A stretch of DNA of 64,000 nt from Theobroma cacao (taxonomy: Eukaryota > Streptophyta > Magnoliopsida > Malvales > Malvaceae). Location of the stretch: contig NC_030857.1 of the NCBI RefSeq assembly GCF_000208745.1, positions 7,500,094 through 7,564,093 on the forward strand, written 5' to 3'. Of this stretch, positions 1 to 11,747 are shown piece after piece. The position numbers were made by a program, and so were the translations under genes. The notes under the pieces are model-generated. The model was not told the origin of the DNA and searched no databases. It was given only the letters and a program-made list of their open reading frames with translations. The stretch's first letter is position 1. Each line of letters starts with the position of its first letter.

Positions 1-1132
1 TTTTGCTCCTCTGAAACCCTTGATCTCTAAAATGATTATCAATTCGAGTATATTAGGCTCTTGGAGCCTGCGTCAAGCCATATAAAGCCTAAATAAGCTT
101 ACAAACTTTATTTTCTAACCCTTGCTTCACATAGCCCTCAAGCTGCTCAGTATAGATGTCTTCAGTAAGAATGCCATTAAGGAAAGGGGATTTGACATCC
201 AAATGATAAATTTTCCATCCCTCCCTAGATGACAAAGCAGCAAGCATCCTAATTGTGTCATGTCTGGCTACTAGAGAAAATGTTTCCATGTAGTCAACCC
301 CATAAACTTGAGCACACTTTTTAACCACTAAATGAGCCTTATACTTGTTTATAGAACCATCATGATTAAGTTTGGTTCTATAAACCCACTTGACTCTTAT
401 GATGGTTTTGTCAGCTGGTCTGTCAACAAGAATTCAAGTCCCATTCTTAGATATCATCTCCATTTCATCATCCATTGCTGATTTCCAGTGATCTTCTAGC
501 TGAGCTTGATTGAAGGTTGCTACTTTAACTAATGCTACATTGCATTTGCTGTAAATATCTATTAAGCTCTTTGTACCTCTAACAGCTTAACACTCATTCT
601 CAAGGTCAAAAACATCATTAGCTGCAATATGTTGTGCCTCTACATCAGCTATATTAGTGAAATCAAGTTGTCCGACACCCTTATTAAACTAATTCCAACT
701 TTGCCTCTTACCAAATACCACATCCCTACTTACAAAAATCTTCTTCAATTTAGGATCATATAACCTGTAGCCTTTTGAAACTTCACTATAGCCAACCAAT
801 ACTACTGAAACAGACTTTGGATCAAATTTATACCTCCTAGCATCTGAAACCATAGCATAGCAGATGCTTCCAAAGGTTCTAAAATGAAACACTTTTGGTT
901 TATGATTAAACCACATTTCATAAAGGTGTTTTACTATCCAAGACCCTAGTATAAGCTCTATTTAGCAGATAGTTAGCCGTGTTTACAACTTTTACCTAAA
1001 ATGCCCTTGGCATATTCATTTGATACAACAAGCATCTTTCTATCTCAGCTAAAGTCCTATTCATTCTCTCAGCCTTACCATTCTGTTGAGAACTATATAG
1101 AATGGTTAACTGATGCTGTATTCCCAAAGACT
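1..1132 (-). mobile_element. Truncated Ty1/copia polyprotein fragment
   Basis: Minus-strand frames read, in order, the end of an integrase core (Q-Q-N-G-x-A-E-R-M-N-R-T-L near 1050-1130), the integrase C-terminal region (about 689-916), and the start of the reverse transcriptase (about 470 down to base 1, with the H-L-D-V-K-S-P-F-L-N-G block). The upstream half of the integrase is missing; homology stops abruptly near 1130. Several frame breaks are present, and the conserved Trp after K-Q-A-P-R-A is a TAA stop. It is therefore dead. The reverse transcriptase resembles that at 61468-61746, so the two belong to the same copia lineage. The fragment continues beyond the left edge. Confidence 0.85.
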
Positions 1133-1144
1133 CAAGGACTAAAG

Positions 1145-1399
1145 CCCAACAATGAAGCTTTAGATAGAAAACAATCTTCAACCAGTAAGAAAGACAACAT
1201 TCATCAAAATGAGCTAGTAAAATTTGATTCTCAAGGTTTGATTTCTGAATTGGAAGATGTAAAAGCATTCTTGTTAGAAATGTTGGCAAGCTTGTTTCCT
1301 TTCATTGGTTTGGAAGATGTCAGTCCATTTCTTTCAGACCATGAAGGTTTGAAAACAGAAAACAGAAGAAATACACCTGCCTTGGGAAAGGTGAGATAA
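1145..1399 (+). other. Possible plus-strand exon remnant, unknown protein
   Basis: An open plus-strand frame begins where the copia homology ends and runs to a stop just after a possible splice donor (GGAAAG then GTGAGA near 1389). Its composition (Ser/Lys/Glu-rich, then Leu/Phe-rich) is protein-like. I do not recognise the family. It may be a captured exon fragment or a chance ORF. Confidence 0.22.
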
Positions 1400-2403
1400 A
1401 GAAACTAGAAAGTTCAAATATTTTAACTTGTAACTAAAATTTGACTTTATATTTGGCAAGAATCTACATGCTAGACGAACCTAGATGTTGGTCTCAGTTA
1501 TATAACATTGCATTGCCTGTGTTGGCAATCTTAGTTACTGGCTGCTACTTCTAGTTACTCTTCATCATCAGTTGAAAAACTTGTGCCATAAGGATTCTCA
1601 TAATGCAGCTGATAAGACTTGCTTACTTGAAATGGACATAGAGATAACGCGCCTCTTAAATTTTATAATCTAATAATTGTCAGGAATGTGCTACATATGA
1701 AATGACACGAGGTAAATGCAAGTACTATATATGCATATTATATTGAAGCCAGCCTTTTCAGACTTCAGCAACCTAAGTTCTTCACTATTTTCACTCAAAA
1801 TTTTCCATGATGAGGATGGCAACAAGGCCAGTCGTCTGCCTAGCAAGTATCTTTAATTTTTTTTGCTTAACTTAACCACCTCCAAAAAAAAAAAAGCCTG
1901 GTTCTAAAACCAACAGTACAATTTAATTTTTGATCAAGACAATGGAATTGACACAAACAATTAGTCCTTAGATAACAACATGGCAAAAGATGTTTCACTT
2001 AATTAAAAAGAGTGGTAATGGGACTTAGTTCTAGCGTCTTAATGAGTATATAAAAGGCAAAGCAAACCTATCAAGATGTTTCACTTGAGCCACTAGTGGT
2101 TGTTGGTCCTTCTACCTTGAAGCCATTTGTTCCATAACAAACAAGGGAGAAAGGAACAGAACCAAAACAGAGATGTTTGAAAAGTCAAATTCATCAAGGT
2201 TCAAGTCATCTTATTATTATTATTATTATTTCTCATTAAATTTAGTTGTTCTATGCAAGACATAGACTCCTATACAATCAACTCCCAATTGCTAACTTTA
2301 TTCTCGTACATAAGATTTGTTCAATTTACTTACAAAACAAGGAAAGGCTGCTACTTGCATACAACATACAAAATGGCTATACTTTTGGCATTAAAACTTC
2401 ATA
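1400..2403. other. Intergenic, no gene seen
   Basis: AT-rich sequence with a short ATT microsatellite near 2211-2230. Short ORFs here have no recognisable protein character. Confidence 0.5.
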
Positions 2404-2960
2404 TTAAACAAGATAATAGGATCCTCCATAAACAATAATCACAATATAACTCATTTGTTCTCTCTCCCTGAGAAATCCAGTTTCATGTGAAGAAATTCCC
2501 TCATAGAGATGGCTAAAGTATCCAACGGTCAGGCTGATGAGAGCCACCATACAACAATAGAGGAAGGGAAATCCCACCTGAATTGTTCTGACATCAGACT
2601 TCCTTTTCAACAATTCTAGTTCACCCTTATGATGGGTTTGGCTATGGATGGCATGCTCAAAATATGCAGCGAAAAGAAAATTAAAACCTTTATAATTAAA
2701 CAACAAAACATGCCTCCACCCATTGATCACCTTGGTGGTATTTAACACATAAGAGCACAAAATAAATTATTATTTAGAAAGTTACCTTGCCATGTAATTT
2801 CATAATCATGATGGCACTTTCCGAAGCAATCCCGTGAACACCACAAGGAGCAAAAATCCTAGCCAATCAAGTGTTTGGCCTCCAATGATAGTACACACGA
2901 TTGTACTTGAACCTTCAACAAAGGAAGGAGTTTTTAACTACACTTTGTGCTAGCAAATAG

Positions 2961-3074
2961 GACAACAATTATCCTTTTCTTCCTTTTCACAATCTTAGCT
3001 GAATCTTTCTCGANGAGGACAACAATTGTCCTTTTCTTCTTTTTCCCAATCTTAGCTAAACCTTTCTCGAAAAT
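2961..3074. repeat. 57-bp tandem duplication with an N
   Basis: GACAACAATT followed by a pyrimidine run recurs at 2961 and 3018 with few differences. The unresolved base at 3014 lies at the junction and may reflect assembly trouble in the repeat. Confidence 0.6.
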
Positions 3075-3536
3075 TACTTCATAAGCAATTTTCTCTTTCA
3101 CACAAAGGGAGTGGTGGCAAAGAAAGAAAACGTTTCTCTTTTTCTGACAAAAACTACGTTTTCTTCAATTGTGAAAAACTTTCATATGAAAAATAGTTAA
3201 AAGGTGACTTATATAATTAGGTTAAATAACTTCAATTTTGCAATTAAGCCTTCAATATTATAACACATTATAATATTGGGCCCATTACTTAATTAAACTC
3301 TTTTAATTAAGTCATTGAAATTAAAATCAAAACTAATTTCTTTTATATTTTGCAATCAAGGCCTTATAATTATAACTATCTATAATTATGCCTAAAACTT
3401 AATTAAACTCTTTTAATTAAGTTTGTAGAAGTTAATTACCTAGCATGTGATTTAAGTCTAACCTAAATCATCACTCTCCCAATTTAATTCAAATGCAATC
3501 ATTGTGTGTGACCCATTAGGTTCCCAACATGTTGAC

Positions 3537-3603
3537 AATGGAATTGATTAATGACTTAATTGATTAATATAAATTTCAATCAATTAATCTATAATCAATT
3601 CCA
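3537..3603. repeat. Long imperfect inverted repeat inside the LTR-like insertion
   Basis: Two arms of about 27-31 bases, both with the core TGGAATTGATTA in opposite orientation, are separated by about 9 bases and could fold as a hairpin. Confidence 0.6.
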
Positions 3604-5194
3604 TAGACCAAGATTGGCATCTAGCAGTGCATCATGGCCACCCAATTGTTTGGATAGTCAAAGGGTTCTTTGACAACCTTTCAATGTATAGTCTATCAGT
3701 ATAATTCATTCCCTCATCATATATCCCGGAGATGATAAGAGTTTGGTACAATGTCTACTCTTTTTTATCTTCATATTTGTTCCTGCAATTATAGTATTAG
3801 CTTTATAGAGAGTTATGAAACCTTTTTCATAATCTCCATGTCGCCTTGGCCAAGGACTTCAATAAGCTAATGTTAACCAAGAACTGATACGATATGTCCT
3901 CTAAAACACTTGAGGTGATGATTCCTATCTTGACCACTCATTTGCCTTCACATGCTTCATACTATACCCAAAAGCATCCTGCTTTAGCATCCTTGGTTAG
4001 GCACCCGTAAGGATGAAATCAAAGTATAGCACTCCACATATAAGATAACCTGGTGTCTCAAGTCTAGGGAGTATTTACACGACTAACACATGAGAAGTTT
4101 TTGCATAGACACTAGAGTGTATTACCAAATGCACTTCTCATGGCGGGTCATGTTCAGTGAACTTGCTCTCCCAGGCAAGCACCTATATTCTAACTCCAAG
4201 TATCTCTATACTTCAATCTATGAGATCGATTGCTTACTTCCAAAGTAAGGAACATAGAATATACCAGTCTCTAAACATCATTGATGTCCAGTCTCAATGA
4301 TACATTGACCAAGAACATTTTGAGATTATGCTTTAATGCATAGGAATCTCATAACTGCAACCCATTACAGTTTCCTTGCAAGGCATATTAATCTCATGGA
4401 CTTCATCCAATTAGACTTATAACTCATTATAATTGATGTCTTATTGATGAAGGAAAACCTCTAATCATTCAACATGAATGATACTGTTGCATGATTGAAA
4501 TAAAGCCTTAACCAATCTTAATTAGCTGCAAGGCTTATCCCAACACCTTAAGCTTGTCCTTCTCTCGCGTAGCTATGCTTCTCTCTTCTGTCAGCTTCAT
4601 GATGCTACGCTCAGCCTCTTTAAGCTTTGAATCCATAAAACTTAGCTTTGACTATAACTCCTCAAAATCATCACCCGACTTTAATTCCACCATGCCTTTT
4701 GCAGGTTTCAGTTCCTCCACATCCTTTGCAGGACTTGATTGCACACCATCAACTGCTCTTAGCTCAGCTGTGTCGTCCTTGGAAGTATCAAACCTTAAAA
4801 CATCCTTAGTTGTTATTAACTCAACTGCATCCTTAGAAGTCTCAAACCCCACCACATCCTCAACTACCCTCTGAGTGGAGGTATGTTTTCAACTCCACTT
4901 GATGCTCTATCTTTTGGGGATGAAGTTTCATGACCTGAATCTTGCTTGAACTTTCCATTAATTGGAGCCAAAACAGGTGACTGTGGTGGGCTAGTAAGGA
5001 ATAATTTTAGCTTCAACCCTCATCAATCTTATTATTATTATTTTTTGATGTGGCTTTTACTTTATTTACTTATTCACCCTGGCGGCCTGGTCAAGGGAAT
5101 GAACTAAAAGGAATCTAAAAGAATTAAACAAAAGTGGAAAATAAAAAATACGGCTTCATAAGAAAAAACTAAAAGACTTAACGTGTATTGGATT

Positions 5195-5203
5195 TATAAA
5201 AGG
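5195..5203 (+). promoter_or_regulatory. TATA box of wall-associated kinase A
   Basis: TATAAAAGG lies 38 bases before the first in-frame ATG (5233). Transcription would then begin very near 5225-5230, leaving almost no leader. This favours the in-frame ATG at 5266 or 5275 as the original start. Confidence 0.5.
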
Positions 5204-5232
5204 AGCCCGGTGAAAGGTTTCGAAATCACAAA

Positions 5233-8200
5233 ATGGCTTTCTTTCCCATGATTGATAACTATAGAATGAAAACAATGGCTTTGCATCGATTAGTTTTGCA
5301 GAATGTCATATTGTTTGGATTGGTAGTTTTTGCAGCAGAAGTGGCCTCACAAACCAACCCAGGGTGCACAGATCGTTGCGGTTCCCTTGAGATTCCTTAC
5401 CCTTTCGGAATAAGCGATGGATGTTTCCTCGATGAATCATTTCTGATCACCTGTAACACCACTTTCAGCCCTCCAAAACCATTTTTAGGACAAGGCAATG
5501 CATCTGCCCCAGTCCTGAACATTTCTCTAGATGGCGAATTGCGAGTCTCTTCCTCTATAGCCCGCCAATGTTATAATGCGTCAGGCCTCATAGTTGAGGA
5601 CAGATCTTCTCGGCTCGTTTTGACAAAATTCCCCATTTCAAATACCCGTAACAGGTTCACTGTTGTTGGTTGTGATACTTTTGCAGCCATTGCTGGAACA
5701 CGAGGACAAAACTTTACAACTGGATGCCTGTCTCTTTGTGACCAGATTGACAATGTAGCAAACGGGTCTTGTGCAGGCATAGGCTGTTGCCAAACTATGA
5801 TCCCAAAAGGAATGAGGAATTTTGGTGCTGCCGTTGGCAGCTTGGAGAATCACACCACAGTTAGCAGCTTCAACCCGTGCAGTTTTGCCTTTTTGGTTGA
5901 AGAGGGGTTTTATAACTTCTCCACTGCAGATCTTATTGATTTGCGAAACAAAGACGATATGCCTGTCGTGCTTGACTGGGCAGTAGGAAATGTAACATGC
6001 CAAGAAGCTCAAAATAATCTGACTACATATGCATGCCAGGCAGCAGATAGCGAATGCAATGGACCTGGGTACCGCTGCAGATGCAAGACAGGTTTTCAAG
6101 GAAACGCTTACCTTTTTGATGGCTGTCAAGGTACCAATATATTGTAGTATGCTGTTTCTTCAAACGTTTATGCATTACTTAAAATGAAAAAAGAAAAGAA
6201 AACCTTGTTCTTTTTATATGATATCGATTGGAAGTTGGTATTCATTGTGACGGGAGGCTCCATTTTTTCGCAGATATTGATGAATGCAGAACTTCAAATC
6301 CCTGCAGCGAGGCATGCCACAACTCGCCTGGAAGTGTTTTTTGCTCTTGTCCAGAAGGGTTCGAAGGGGATGGAATGAGAAACGGGACAGGTTGCCATCG
6401 TAAAGCCAATACAGGCGATGAAAAGAGATCGATTACTCCATTGATTGAGTATTCTGTTTTAGAATTTTTATTGTTAACCAGTTCAACATAATTCTAATTT
6501 CTTGAAACTGACACCAATGGTAAGAATCACATTAGTATTGAAATTATGATAGCAATTTTGCATCACTTTAGCATTGAAATTATGTTATAGCTTGTTGGCT
6601 TGGAGTAGAAGAATGATTAACATGATTGTCACCGCTGTGGAGGTTTAAGAAGAGTCGGAATATCATACTACTTTTTTTTTACTTATTCCTACACCTTTTA
6701 TTTAATTTGAATATGTGTGATGGTTCGGTAGAGTAGAGATTCAATTAATTATTTTGATTACGACAGGTCCTAGAAGTCAAGGTTGTCAACGATGCCTACC
6801 TCTTAACATTTTAATCTGTTGAGGCATGCACCTAAACTTTAGAGATATTTATCTGGACGAGATTTAAAAAAAAAAATTTCAATGAGTAGAAAACGTTTTT
6901 TGGTCCACTGCAGCTTGGTCGCCTCCTCAATCCACAGGCTTAACTAAATTCATAATTCCTGCATTGAGCAAATTGAAAATTGGCTCAGAAGCCCCGGCTG
7001 TCTTAGTCGTATTTATGCAGTACAACGAATATTCATTAATTTTGGTTTTAGAAACTTTATATTCTTTATTCTGTATCATATAATTAGTATTAGTTAGTAT
7101 ATTATTATCCTGGAATCTTTAAGAATTCATTATTAGGTCAGAATCCTTAAGAACGTTTTGGACTGTTTCTAAATGTGATAATTTTCTGTGCAGGTGTCAC
7201 TATAAGCCTCTTGGTGCTAATTGTGGGAGGGTGTTGGATATATTGGGGAGTGCAGAAAAGAAAGCTTATCAAATTGAAAGAGAAGTTCTTTGAGCAAAAT
7301 GGCGGCGTTATGTTACAGCAACAACTGTGTAAACATAAAGGATCAATTGAAACTGCCAGAATCTATACTGCAGAAGAGCTAAAGAAAGCCACCAAGAATT
7401 ACCATGAAAGCAGAGTCCTCGGCCAAGGTGGTTACGGAACAGTCTACAAAGGACTATTTCCAGGCAACAAAGTAGTAGCCATTAAGAAATCTAAAATTTG
7501 TGACCAGAGCCAAATAGAACAATTTATCAATGAGGTGCTTGTGCTGACACAAATCAACCACAGGAATGTGGTTAAGCTATTAGGCTGTTGTTTAGAGACT
7601 GAGGTGCCTCTACTAGTTTATGAATTCATTACCAATGGGACTCTTTCAGACCATCTTCACGATGAACTCCCAGCATCCTCACTTTGTATGGGAATTGAGG
7701 TTGAAAGTAGCTGCAGAAACTGCAGGAGCACTTGTATACTCGCACTCTGCGACGTCTATGCCTATAATTCACAGGGATGTGAAGACTACAAACATATTGT
7801 TAGACAACAGTTACACAGCAAAAGTTTCAGATTTTGGAGCTTCAAGGCTCGTCCCATTGGATCAAACGCAGTTAACCACTTTGGTGCAAGGGACGTTAGG
7901 ATATTTGGACCCAGAATACTTCCACAGTAGTCAACTAACAGAGAAAGGTGATGTTTACAGCTTTGGGGTTGTTCTTGTTGAGCTACTTACAGGTAAGCAA
8001 GCTCTTGCTTTTGATCGGCCTGAAAAGGAAAGAAATCTTGCTATGGTCTTTGTTTCTTCAATGAAAGAAGACCAGTTGCTTGAAATTCTTGATGGTCGCA
8101 TCGCGAATGAGGGGAACATTCAACAGATTCAGCAAGTTGCTGAGCTAGCAAAAAGGTGCTTAAGTGTTAGAGGTGAGGAAAGGCCTACCATGAAGGAAGT

Positions 8201-8392
8201 AGCAACGGAATTAGAAGGGTTGAGAGTCGTGGAAAAGCATCCTTGGGTTAAAGTTGATTTGGGTTCTGAAGAAACTGAGAGAACTTGATAGCTGTACATT
8301 CAAATGCATTTGGCAGTGGCAACGTAACTGGTAGAGGCTCCACAACTGCTGGGCAAATAATAATCTCACCACCATTTCATGGTGGCCGCTGA
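5233..8392 (+). pseudogene. Wall-associated receptor kinase A, probably non-functional
   Basis: Wall-associated kinases span the plasma membrane, bind pectin outside and signal through a cytosolic Ser/Thr kinase. Exon 1 (5233-6130) gives a signal peptide, the Cys-rich galacturonan-binding domain (C-T-D-R-C-G-S-L-E-I-P-Y-P-F-G) and a WAK region, ending at a GT donor. Exon 2 (from 6274) is a calcium-binding EGF module (D-I-D-E-C). Exon 3 (from 7194) has the membrane helix, [20 protein letters not shown] and D-F-G-A-S. Three lesions are seen. The exon 2 donor at the expected phase reads G/AG instead of G/GT, and the nearest GT is one base late (6449). One extra base lies at 7685-7688 between D-E-L-P-A-S-S-L and W-E-L-R-L-K. 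An extra AG near 8277-8281 makes an early stop at 8288, while the normal tail (ending H-G-G-R) runs to 8392 in another frame. An automated model might hide these with tiny introns. Confidence 0.75.
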
Positions 8393-8598
8393 TTATAACT
8401 CCTCCAGGAAGATTTATGTGCACCAAATTTTTGTTTTAAATTACTGTTCAGATATTCGTTTCTATCTACAGTATTAATTGCTCATAAAGTCATTTGATAA
8501 AAGATTGTTTTCATTTCTTTTTTAATTGTTTACAAAAACAAAAAGTTCATAAATTATTTGAAAAAAGTTGCTAACATGACCACATTTATTCATACAAC

Positions 8599-9202
8599 CA
8601 GGGGCGGAGGGTGGCACTGTGGTGCCCCCAAAAATTTTGAAATATTTTATTTATTATATGTTTTTAATGCTCTTTAAAATAATTGTTTTATTTAATAAGT
8701 AATATACATATTAAATAATAAAATAATCCTACAAACTCTAATCAGTGTTACCCTAATTTAAGTTTATTCACACCTCTTTCTCCCTCTCTTTTTCTCTTTC
8801 TCGTCTCTTTTTGGTTTTTTATTTTACTTTTCTCTCATTTTTGTAATTAACTAATGAAACACATTTTTTTCTTTAAAAAAGAGATTTATGATGTTGTGAA
8901 CTTGGATAAGATAAAATTTCTTTCATCTTCTTCTTTCTATTTATATTATTTAACTATTATGTGAAATTCAATATATGGTATTTAACTATTTATATTTTAT
9001 GAATCTAAAAAATATTATCGAAGATAAATTTTTTTATGTTTTTCTTTCTTATTCTTTTTTATTTATATATTATATAAACTTATTTTTTATTATAAATCTC
9101 TTGATTGTTATTTAAATGCAATGTATTAATTTTAAAAATTTTTAACCTTTATTCCTCTTCGTCTGTATCCCCCCAACAAAAATTAACTAACTTCCACCCT
9201 TG
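8599..9202. mobile_element. hAT-like non-autonomous element, 604 bp, TSD CATACAAC
   Basis: Exact 8-bp duplications CATACAAC at 8591-8598 and 9203-9210 flank the segment. It begins CAGGGGCGGAGG and ends with the imperfect inverse TTCCACCCTTG. An 8-bp duplication and a CAGGGGCGGA terminus are typical of hAT (Tip100-type) transposons. The inside is AT-rich with no transposase frame, so it is a MITE-like derivative. It sits about 200 bp downstream of kinase A. Confidence 0.8.
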
Positions 9203-9487
9203 CATACAACCATCCATTTTAATTGATGGAATTGGTTCATGCTACTTTAATCATCGACTAAAATCCAAAAACTAGAAATTAATAAAAGAATTTTAGGCAT
9301 GTATGCTACTCTTAAAACTTTGCAGCTTTACAAAAGAGACATCAAGGAAAAAAATTCACTTAGCAACCAGAAAACTCCCTACCTCCCATCCAGCAAATGC
9401 GCAAAACAGAAAAGCCTCATAGGAAAAGGCCACCCAAAAAGAAAACCAAGAAACTACAACAGCTCAGCAAATCACGATGGTATCCAT

Positions 9488-9949
9488 TGTTAGAATTTTC
9501 TATTATGTGAGCTACTATTAATTGGTAATTTTGATTTAATAAAACAAACTGTTAGTTTAGTCCCATTGTAAGATGAAACATGAGAGTCCAATTAATATTA
9601 AAGTGATTGGTTAATGATGGGCTTTGCACGTCTAATTGGGTTACTATTGTTTGGCAGTTGTGTACGCCTTGGCCTAGTACACCTTTAATGGGGAAGCTTG
9701 TATTAGGGTTTTGTTTATTATATATATATGGCTAAGTCCCCTCTTCCCTTCTAATCTAACAATATCTACCCATTGAGAGTCGTCACAAATAATAGAGAAG
9801 TGCGAAGAGGAAGATCTAGCCTTAATTAGGATTCTCTGTTTTTTCACTATGAACAATGACTGCCTCTATTAGTCAAACAGATACGCAATAAATAGTTGAT
9901 GCATTTGTTCTTCTAATATTCACACATGGATCTAGGGATTCAACTTACA
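9488..9949 (+). repeat. Left (5') LTR of the copia element
   Basis: Starts TG, ends CA, 462 bp, and matches 19158-19620 along its whole length. It contains a short TATATATATGG stretch and a conserved 3' half. Confidence 0.88.
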
Positions 9950-11033
9950 TGTGGTATCAAAGCAACTTGTGTGAAATTAGAATCCAACAAAATTTAAGAA
10001 TTTAATGAATTTATTTTGTAAAATTGTATGTTGGTGTATACTTATTTTTGACTGTTGGAAATTTATTTTCCAGTTATTGTTCCTAATCATAAGGTTAAGG
10101 CTTTTATTCCTCACAATACATGAATTAATTTTGTATAAAACTCTTCTCTTAACTCGTACCGTAGAGATGGGAATTAGATAATAAGTTTTAGGTTTAAACA
10201 TAAAACCTAAAATCTAATCCTTGCTTAATCACTTCTATTCTATATGTTTTAATTTAAATTGGACTCTTAAAATCAACTTACATATGTTATAAAGTTGATA
10301 TCTAAGTTTAATTACATAAAATATAAGCGTATTGTGATCAATTTTGACAAAAACTTAAAACGGGCTAAGAATGGGTTTTCTAAATTAATTTTCTTAATTA
10401 ATTGATCTTGGTTTTGTAGTAATTTGATGAGTTTTAATACATGGGCATTATAGAACAAAGTCTTAATTAAGATTTAGAAGGGTCAATTTCATCAAAATAC
10501 TTCAAAAGCTAAGAATTAGATAAAAATAAGGATAAAGACACAAATGGGTCGAATTTGACCCAATTGGGTCAAATTTGATCCAATTAAAAGTTGAGGAAAT
10601 AAAAAAAATCTATTGGGCAACAAAGCCCACTTTCAAGCATGAAGTGTGAGGCGTGTGGGGCCCATTAGGCCCATAATTTTTGAAATATTTGTGGGTAGTT
10701 CATCTCTACTTGCCCAACGTTACATATTGTACTATTTTTTTGAATTTTTAATGCATGTTTAATATTTATTTATTTTTATGTACATTTAATTAATTATTTT
10801 GAATATTTCTAATGAGATATTTTTAGAATAAATGTGTCACAACCCAATTTTTGGGCTATGACCGGCGCAAAAGCTCAATGAGCTCAACCTACTAAGCTCA
10901 AGCAAGCCTATTTATAGAATCTTATACATTAATCCATGTTTCTTTAAAATCTAAAATTCGTAGTGTTCGAATATAGTTCCCTTAAGAACAACTCACAAAA
11001 CCTAATCAAGCATTCATAATGGCATCATCAACC

Positions 11034-11036
<3 letters not shown>

Positions 11037-11085
<49 letters not shown>
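11037..11085. repeat. AT microsatellite
   Basis: About 24 AT dinucleotides in a row. Confidence 0.95.
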
Positions 11086-11089
<4 letters not shown>

Positions 11090-11747
11090 CAAATGAATCT
11101 TAACATTTCACATCAAGTATTCATATACACATAATTGGACTTTAATTGTCAGCGGAGTGACTCTGGGTACGATTGCTAACATCTAATGTCATGGTAAACC
11201 TATTGAGCAATGGATAGAGAGGAGCACCTTATCCTGAGATCCAATCACCTTTAACTCAAGAAACCTAAAACATGAAGTTTAAAAACGTGAGTACAAACTC
11301 AGTGAGTGAACATAGGAAGGGAACAAGAAACGATAAGGGAAGTTTAGAAATCATGATGCACTTAAGTTCAAAAACAATATAATTTAGTTTAATTATTGTT
11401 AAAAACCCCTCATTCAAACCCTTGGTTGTTTAATGACTCGATGATGAAGGATCCATGAACCACAAAAAATTGAAGAGTGAAAACTTTAGTAGAATTCAAG
11501 CAAGTCAAGTATAATAGATTGATTCTCGCTGGAGAGAAATTCTAGCCAAATAAAATCTAAGGGGTTTTCACTACCACAAGGAAGATCCACTCATGCCACA
11601 TTGTATATTAAATTGAACACATTAACAATAATCAAGTTTTCTCAAGATTCAATGCAATCACACATTATTTTCATACCCTTTTCTATAGCATATAAAAACA
11701 TATCTATGGCATATATATATATATATACAAGCATGTATACAACCACC

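Larger units (their letters stand above)
2630..4545 (-). mobile_element. Solo-LTR-like insertion, 1916 bp, TSD CCTTA
   Basis: The segment starts TGATGGG and ends CCCAACA on the plus strand, so it is bounded by TG and CA with imperfect terminal inverted repeats. It is flanked by identical CCTTA copies at 2625-2629 and 4546-4550. No gag or pol frame is visible. That is what a solo LTR or a non-autonomous LTR derivative looks like. It splits the VAP-like coding sequence. Inside are a long inverted repeat (3537-3603) and a 57-bp tandem duplication (about 2961-3074) that contains the N at 3014. Confidence 0.7.
2404..5021 (-). pseudogene. VAP2-2-like vesicle-associated protein, decayed 3' portion
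   Basis: VAP27-family proteins are ER-anchored: an N-terminal MSP domain, a coiled coil and a C-terminal membrane anchor tether the ER to other membranes. The minus strand keeps only the C-terminal half. About 5021-4860 is a Pro/Ser linker including S-P-V-L-A-P-I-N-G and G-V-E-N-I-P-P. About 4855-4547 holds E-L-K-type short repeats and the coiled coil M-D-S-K-L-K-E-A-E-R-S-I-M-K-L-T-E-E. 2625-2404 gives E-L-E-L-L-K-R-K-S and then the anchor V-G-F-P-F-L-Y-C-C-M-V-A-L-I-S. The two parts are split by the insertion at 2630-4545. Lesions are an in-frame TAG near 4649, frameshifts near 4870 and 4990, no MSP-domain exons, and an apparent extension past the usual C-terminus. The family call rests on recalled resemblance to plant VAP proteins. 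Confidence 0.6.

Noticed and set aside
2626..4546. Ordinary intron of the VAP-like gene
   Set aside because: It is GT-AG bounded, but the identical 5-bp flanks and TG...CA ends are better explained by an LTR-type insertion; an ancestral intron at the same site is not fully excluded.
5571..6129. Minus-strand ORFs of 69 and 163 codons
   Set aside because: They are shadows of kinase A exon 1, whose plus-strand frame has clear family motifs.
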